A stretch of DNA of 64,000 bases from Toxorhynchites rutilus septentrionalis (Eukaryota; Arthropoda; Insecta; Diptera; Culicidae). Location: positions 72,954,042 to 73,018,041 of the forward strand of contig NC_073746.1 in NCBI RefSeq assembly GCF_029784135.1, in the 5' to 3' direction. The notes below the pieces were generated by a model. The model was given only the letters and a program-made list of their open reading frames with translations, did no database searches and was not told the origin of the DNA. Below, piece by piece: positions 60,950 to 64,000 of this stretch. Positions within the stretch are counted from its first letter, which is position 1. Each line of letters begins with the position of its first letter. The position numbers were made by a program, and so were the translations under genes.

Positions 60950-61560
60950 CTTGAAAATCCAAGATGGCGGCCGTTACAAAATGGCGGATCACATATTTTC
61001 TCAAAACCTCATCAATATGGGTTTTCCAAAACCCCATCAATATGGGTATCAAATGAAAGGGCTTGACTAGTAGAATACGGTTATTCAAGAAAAATGCAAA
61101 TCCAAGATGGCTGACTACATATTTTCTCAAGACTTCATTAATATGGGTATCAAGTGAAAGGGCTTGACTAGTAGAACACGGTTATTTATGATAAACGTAA
61201 ATCCAAGATGGCTGCCACTACAAAATGGCGGAATACATATTTTCTCAAAACCTCATTAATATCGATATCAAATGAAGGGGCTTGTCTAGTAGAACACGGT
61301 TATTCATGAAAAATGCAAATCCAAGATGGCTGTCACTACAAATGGGTATCAAATGAAAGGGCTTCACTAGCAGAACACAGTTATTTATGAAAAATGTAAA
61401 TTTATGATGGCTGCCACCATCAAATGGCGGGCTGCATATTTTCTCAAAACCCGATTAATATGGGTATCAAATGAAAGGGCGTGAATAGTAAATCACAGTA
61501 GATCATGAAAAATCCAAATCCAAGATGGCCGCAATCACAAAATAGCAAATTACTTTATTA
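60950..61560. repeat. Degenerate minisatellite (CCAAGATGGC units)
   Basis: Units anchored by CCAAGATGGC or a variant start near 60957, 61101, 61201, 61319, 61400 and 61518, each followed by ACATATTTTCTCAAAAC and AATATGGGTATCAAATGAAA. Unit length varies from about 80 to 145 bp because parts are missing. A diverged continuation runs to about 61850. Confidence 0.8.
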
Positions 61561-61954
61561 AACGGTTTTATTTAGCTTGAACTTTTCGTATGTATGTTTG
61601 TATGTCTGTAGGGTTATCCCACATTAATGGAAATTTGACCAATTGGAACTGACCGAATTTATAAAATACCTTTATCTCCGCTGTCTTTTTAAAACTGCTT
61701 ATCTTGAAAAATCCAATTTGGCCGCCGCTACAAAATAGCTGATTCCATATCATCTCAAAAAAAAGGTTGCTTGAGATATGTGTATCAAACGAATGAACTT
61801 GACTTGGAGAACACACTATGTTCTTTCTGCAATCCACTCAATATCGGTATCAAATGAAATTTTTTGACTAATAGCATACAGTACAATGTTTTAATTGTAG
61901 AGAAATATTCAGATATATATGTATATGAAACAGATAATGTACTAAAAATTATAA

Positions 61955-62327
61955 AATAAAATAAGTAAAAAAACTTTTTAAGTTAAACGGTTCAATTGTG
62001 ATTAAACATAATAATGTACTAAAAGCTAGAAAATAATTAGACAAGTAGCAGTTAGCAGTTATCACACCTCTCCTTCATTAGTCTAGGATATTGATAAGAC
62101 TAAAATAAAATCGTGGGGCACGTTGGATTTCCATTATCCACAATTAGTGACTCATCATATGTCCCACGATTTTACTTCAGTCTTATCAATGTCCTAGACT
62201 AATGAAGGAGAGGTGTAATAACTGCTAACTGCTACTTGTCTAATTATTTTCTAGCTTTTAGTACATTATTATGTTTAATCACAATTAAACCGTTTAACTT
62301 GAAAAGTTTTTTTTTACTTATTTTATT
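61955..62327. repeat. Near-perfect 373-bp palindrome
   Basis: Arms of about 170 bp meet around a short spacer near 62145. Paired blocks include GACAAGTAGCAGTTAGCAG / CTGCTAACTGCTACTTGTC and CTCTCCTTCATTAGTCTAG / CTAGACTAATGAAGGAGAG. Few mismatches are evident, so it is a young foldback MITE. I could not fix a target duplication. Confidence 0.85.
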
Positions 62328-62448
62328 GTTTCTATATGTAGTGCTAGTTTTAGCTGAGTTATTCGACGAAGAATATCAAACTGAGTCGTTTATGTGAGCA
62401 TTAAGTGACTAACTTGAATGTGAAAATAATTTTAATATATAAATATTA

Positions 62449-63400
62449 GGGTGACAATGAATGTATGCGAAAAAAACGACCCTAAAATTTCAAAAAGTTA
62501 CACCATACAAAATTTACACCACCTCGGAAAAACACACTAATGCAAAATTTCAGCTTAATCGGATTTAGGGAAGAGTGGTGCAAAACGGTCAAAATCTGAG
62601 TTTTCTGAAAAATGGAAAATCACCCAAGGGGGGAGTAAAGAAAACTAGGTTCTAAAAAGAATTTGTTGATGCCAAATGTCTCACAATTGCATGAAATGCC
62701 TAGATCTACTGTCATTTCGAAAAAAAATATATTTTTGTCAATTTTTTTTTCTCGTCACTTTTACTTCCATTTTTTGGAAGAATGTCAGGAGTGAGAATTG
62801 AATTCGTGATATCTGCGTGAGAAGTATGGATGTTACCACTACGTCAGATCACCTCCACGACTTAGTCTTTTTTTCGGAATACGAGGCAAAATGTATGTAT
62901 AAAAATAATCATTTCGATTTTTCATATGGAACTTCGGCGAAATATTGATTTACACGATAAAATACCCAATGCAAAATATTAGCTCGATCGGACTCCATTT
63001 AATAGTGTCGCAGACGTTATTTTTTTTTAAATCCCGATTTCCGGTGATTTTTCGGTTCTCAAAAAAAAAAAAAAAATCTCAAATTTTATTGTTTTTTTTA
63101 TTTCGTGTTTCAAAGTTCCAGAGTGTTGATTTTTCACAAAAAAAAATTCGAGATGACAGTAGATCATGTAATTTCATGCAACTTTACGACATTCAGCATC
63201 AACATTTTTTTACATTTTTTCCCTTTACTACCCCCTTGGGTGATTTTTCGATTTCCTCTGACTCAATCTCTGACCGCTTTGCGCCGCTCTCCCTTAAATC
63301 CGATTAAGCTGATATTTTGCATAATGTGTTTTTCGAGGCGGTGAACATTTTGTATGGGGTAACTTTTTGAAATTCGAGATGATCATTTTCATTGGCACCC
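62449..63400. mobile_element. Long inverted-arm element with GGGTGACA/TGGCACCC termini
   Basis: A 952-bp element with TA at 62447-62448 and 63401-63402. Inverted arms of about 300 bp include CAGCTTAATCGGATTTAGGG / CCTTAAATCCGATTAAGCTG and TAGATCTACTGTCATTTCGA / its near-inverse. Non-coding; the 120-codon frame inside is AT-rich chance sequence. Related in termini to 47599-48792. Confidence 0.83.
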
Positions 63401-63402
63401 TA

Positions 63403-64000
63403 GTGAATACTTTGAACACCACGTTTTGACATAGAAAATGTCTTGTAAGTAATAATTTTCGAAAGATATCATGTTTGTTATCGTTTTTTTGTCGTAACGA
63501 AATTGAAGATTTGCAACCTTGGCTTTGCCGTTCACTCAGTAGTTACCTAATACCTCCTTTCTTCTAACATAAAACGCTTCCGAAACACAAATTCAGATAG
63601 GCTATGTGAAATGAATTAAAATCGAAAATAATATTCAGCAGTCCATTCGAGAGTCAATTTAGCTGACAAGTGGTAATTTTTTTTTGTCACTCGAAATTAT
63701 TGTATAAACGGTAATGTCGACGGGACGGCAGAAGCTTCACAGAATGTAAATTTCGTTGCGAAATTTTGTTTACTCAAGCTTCCACTCCATCAGGCGTATT
63801 AAAATGGACATTTTGAGAACGGATGGTTGTGAAATGTGTTCCATTGTGTTTCGGAGAAAAACGCAGAAAGCGAAAGAAAATTAAAGAAAGTAGAATGACT
63901 TGTTGATTTCGGTTCGCTGGAATTTGGTGACAGCTAGAGTTACATTGAACCTTGCTTCACTAGTAACAGCGAGATGCGATGCGAACGAAAAAAAGATGAT
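63403..64000. other. Right flank, no gene seen
   Basis: AT-rich sequence with no supported feature. Confidence 0.4.

Noticed and set aside
62945..63344. Plus-strand frames up to 120 codons
   Set aside because: They lie in the inverted arm of a non-coding element and are rich in Phe, Ser and Lys from homopolymer runs.

Overview
The window looks like intergenic or intronic DNA from a mosquito, most likely Aedes. I infer this from family content: a tRNA-derived SINE built like Feilai of Aedes aegypti, several DD37E (ITmD37E-type) Tc1/mariner elements, I-clade non-LTR retrotransposons with an RNase H domain, and many TA-flanked MITEs. The sequence is AT-rich and I see no complete single-copy host gene. 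The only host-like coding sequence I can defend is a broken C2H2 zinc-finger gene at about 2.9-5.0 kb. No species call can be made without a database search.

Layout, left to right. 0.2-1.5 kb: a complete DD37E transposon with an unbroken 339-codon transposase, matched terminal repeats and TA target duplications. 2.9-5.0 kb: the zinc-finger pseudogene, with a second DD37E subfamily copy in an intron. 8.4-16.6 kb: short MITEs, retrotransposon 3' ends, a Helentron-like element split by a Feilai-like SINE, and a second SINE copy. 19.7-22.3 kb: an old decayed DD37E-like element with a younger DD37E copy inserted in its reading frame. 22.4-24.3 kb: short minisatellites. 25.0-25.9 kb: a MITE. 26.5-32.5 kb: a full-length but inactivated I-clade retrotransposon on the minus strand with a 14-bp target duplication. 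33.1-38.6 kb: a large inverted repeat array invaded by a Helentron-like element carrying a gag-like fragment, a MITE and a 5'-truncated I-clade copy. 40.4-41.7 kb: a third copy of the second DD37E subfamily, on the minus strand. 43.3-49.9 kb: tRNA-derived SINEs, a hAT-type MITE, and nested foldback elements, one carrying an RNase H fragment. 53.5-56.6 kb: a long inverted-repeat element enclosing a mariner remnant. 57.0-60.8 kb: a SINE, then a 2.9-kb Helentron-like element with a higher-order tandem array. 60.9-63.4 kb: a degenerate minisatellite and two palindromic elements.

The genes do not form a pathway; the window records successive transposition. The most interesting candidate system is a non-autonomous Helitron-like family (HINE/Helentron type) at 11.8, 33.3, 49.8 and 57.8 kb. 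Its members share a 5' terminus starting GACGTAG, a subterminal inverted copy of it near the 3' end, a short 3' hairpin in most copies, insertion next to T-runs, an internal TATA/initiator-like block, and cargo that differs between copies (a 198/512-bp tandem array in one, a gag-like fragment in another).
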